Assembly: GCA_964587515.1 (NCBI GenBank)
Contig: CAZPMO010000033.1
Coordinates: 1 to 33,177, forward strand
Direction of reading: 5' to 3'
DNA length: 33,177 nt
Source of the DNA: CAZPMO01 sp964587515
GTDB taxonomy: Bacteria > Pseudomonadota > Alphaproteobacteria > MPNO01
The notes beneath the pieces were generated by a model. The model ran no database searches and was not told where the DNA came from. It worked only from the letters and a program-made list of their open reading frames with translations. Made by a program: the position numbers and the translations under genes. Shown one piece after another: positions 32,094-33,177 of the stretch; position 1 is the first letter of the stretch; each line of letters begins with the position of its first letter.

Positions 32094-32873
32094 TCAGGCG
32101 CGAGAGGTGAATATTTCGTCGGCGGCCAGCCATGTCGCCGCGGGATGCGCGACGATCGTTGCGACGAATGTCTCGATGTACGACCATCCGTCATCATCCT
32201 GGGCGAGGTGATGCGTCAACAGTCCAAACGGAGTCCCGGCGTTTCCTCCGGCCTGGCGTTGCGTCGACAGGAAATTGATCGTGGTTTCCAGCGCGCGGCG
32301 TTCGCCCACAAAACCGCGCCCTCCCCGCCAGTCGACAATGTCGAGATGCGTGTTGATCCAGGTAAGGCCCGGGACGGTTTCAAACTCATCGCGCGGTCCG
32401 AAGGTCGAAAGCCCCGTATATCCGAGGTCGGGCAGTGCCGCCACGGCGCGCGAATCGATCCGGTTCCAGGGCGGCGCCAGCACACGCGGCGCGCCGCTAC
32501 CGAATGCCGCGCCCATTCGACGTTGCCCATCGGCAAGGTCACGCGTGATTTCCCGCAGCGTGCGGCCCGGACCAAATTCAGACTTCTTCTCATTCGCCGG
32601 CGCATGATTGACGTGAGCGAGGCCGTGCTGAATCGGTGTGACGTGGGGTGCGCCCTCCAGCGCACGCGGAAGGCTGTCGTCGAGAGCCGCCGGAATGACC
32701 GCGAGTGTCAGGGGCACGCCGCTTGCGGCGGCAATCCCCAGGAGTCTTTTCAGCGCATCGGTTTCCTCGACCGCGTCGTCGTCGCGCCACCATAACGTCG
32801 CCTTGCCGCCGGTCGCCGCCCAACGGTCGAGTTCGCCGGCAAGCGCCGCCCAGCCGGTTATCTGGCCGCTCAT
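32094..32873 (-). CDS. Polysaccharide deacetylase-family (NodB-like) protein
   Basis: A 259-residue protein. LWWRDDDAVEETDAL (28-41) supplies the acidic metal and base cluster (D31-D33). IQHGLAHVNH (81-90) gives an HxxxH metal site (H83, H87) followed by H90, and VLAPPWNRID holds the motif 3 proline/aromatic/arginine region. Carbohydrate esterase 4 enzymes remove N-acetyl groups from sugars. The arrangement is somewhat divergent, so activity is inferred. No signal peptide is visible, which suggests a cytoplasmic sugar or precursor substrate. The gene overlaps the glycosyltransferase gene by 4 bp. Confidence 0.8.
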   Translation of the reverse strand: MSGQITGWAALAGELDRWAATGGKATLWWRDDDAVEETDALKRLLGIAAASGVPLTLAVIPAALDDSLPRALEGAPHVTPIQHGLAHVNHAPANEKKSEFGPGRTLREITRDLADGQRRMGAAFGSGAPRVLAPPWNRIDSRAVAALPDLGYTGLSTFGPRDEFETVPGLTWINTHLDIVDWRGGRGFVGERRALETTINFLSTQRQAGGNAGTPFGLLTHHLAQDDDGWSYIETFVATIVAHPAATWLAADEIFTSRA

Positions 32874-33177
32874 ATGGAAAAGGCCGCGCGGTCGACGCCA
32901 AGTTGGGCGAGGAAACGCGCGGTCTGCGACGCGCCGCCGGTATCGAGATCAGCGGCGTCGGCCGGCGGGCCGTCGAGGGCGGCCTCCGCCGCGCGCGCGA
33001 TGGTCTCGATGTCGATGGCGGTTTCCTCGACGACCTGTAGTCCCGCGCTCCGCCGCAACAATTGCGCGCGCAGCGTTTGTTCGGTTTCCAGTCCGCCCGC
33101 GTAGGGGACGATGACGCCCCGCGCATGCGCGCTCATTACCTCCATCACCGTGTTGTATCCACCTTGCGATATCGACA
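32870..33177 (-). CDS. Glycosyltransferase, GT28/MurG-like C-terminal region (5' end outside window)
   Basis: The frame is open from the window edge to the stop at 32870 (102 codons seen). SQGGYNTVMEVMSAHARGVI and VPYAGGLETEQTLRAQLL match the C-terminal nucleotide-sugar-binding half of MurG/GT28-type glycosyltransferases, where the GGYNT loop and the E-x-x-Q-x-x-R-A segment bind the donor. The acceptor is unknown, and the N-terminal half lies outside. It leads into the deacetylase with a 4-bp overlap, so the pair probably acts on the same glycan. Confidence 0.78.
   Translation of the reverse strand, partial: SISQGGYNTVMEVMSAHARGVIVPYAGGLETEQTLRAQLLRRSAGLQVVEETAIDIETIARAAEAALDGPPADAADLDTGGASQTARFLAQLGVDRAAFSI

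Noticed and set aside
1..33177. CRISPR arrays, tRNA or rRNA genes, insertion sequences, prophage genes
   Set aside because: No regularly spaced repeats, tRNA-like cloverleaf with a CCA-type end, transposase motif or phage gene was seen when reading through. A tRNA or covariance-model scan would be needed to exclude small RNAs fully.

Overview
The window is a gene-dense, high-GC stretch of an alphaproteobacterial chromosome, probably from a Rhodospirillales-like lineage and probably a draft or metagenome assembly, since a run of ten Ns sits inside mnmG. The lineage call rests on gene order, which matches the replication-origin neighbourhood known from Caulobacter and Rickettsia: ppsR - origin - hemE - hemH - hemJ - rho, followed by mnmE-mnmG-rsmG-parA-parB. 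No rRNA, tRNA, CRISPR array, prophage or insertion sequence was seen.

Layout. (1) 1-1940, minus strand: a mercuric-reductase-like flavoprotein, cut by the window edge, and a TVP38/TMEM64 membrane protein. (2) 2070-6566, plus strand: rpmH-rnpA-yidD-yidC-engB-argB behind a good sigma70-type promoter. rpmH starts with TTG. (3) 6579-10192, minus strand: ppsR-maf-aroE-coaE-dnaQ, reading away from the origin with 4-bp overlaps among the first three genes. (4) 10193-10573: a 381-bp AT-rich intergenic region with DnaA-box-like sequences, which I propose is oriC. (5) 10574-14516, plus strand: hemE-hemH-hemJ (late haem synthesis), then rho, closed by a strong bidirectional terminator. (6) 14588-18161, minus strand: a quinone oxidoreductase-like enzyme, an O6-alkylguanine methyltransferase and a DUF255/thioredoxin-fold protein, inserted between rho and mnmE. 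(7) 18279-23908, plus strand: mnmE, mnmG, rsmG, parA, parB, with two parS sites flanking mnmG, about 9 and 11 kb from the proposed origin. (8) 23927-33177, minus strand: an accessory cluster. It holds a partial glycosyltransferase, a NodB-like deacetylase, a SAM methyltransferase-like protein, a family-5 solute-binding protein, two Opp/Dpp-type permeases, a stand-alone formyltransferase, a small membrane protein with a PH-like tail, and a fused two-domain ABC ATPase.

How the genes work together. The middle of the window is the chromosome's replication and segregation centre: oriC candidate, parS sites and ParA/ParB, plus ribosome, RNase P, membrane insertion, tRNA modification and haem genes. 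The right end is the least conventional part. A complete oligopeptide-type importer is translationally interleaved with a formyltransferase and a PH-like membrane protein, and lies directly downstream of methyltransferase, deacetylase and glycosyltransferase genes. I infer import or handling of an amine-bearing (peptide or aminosugar) compound coupled to its chemical modification, but the substrate cannot be read from the sequence.
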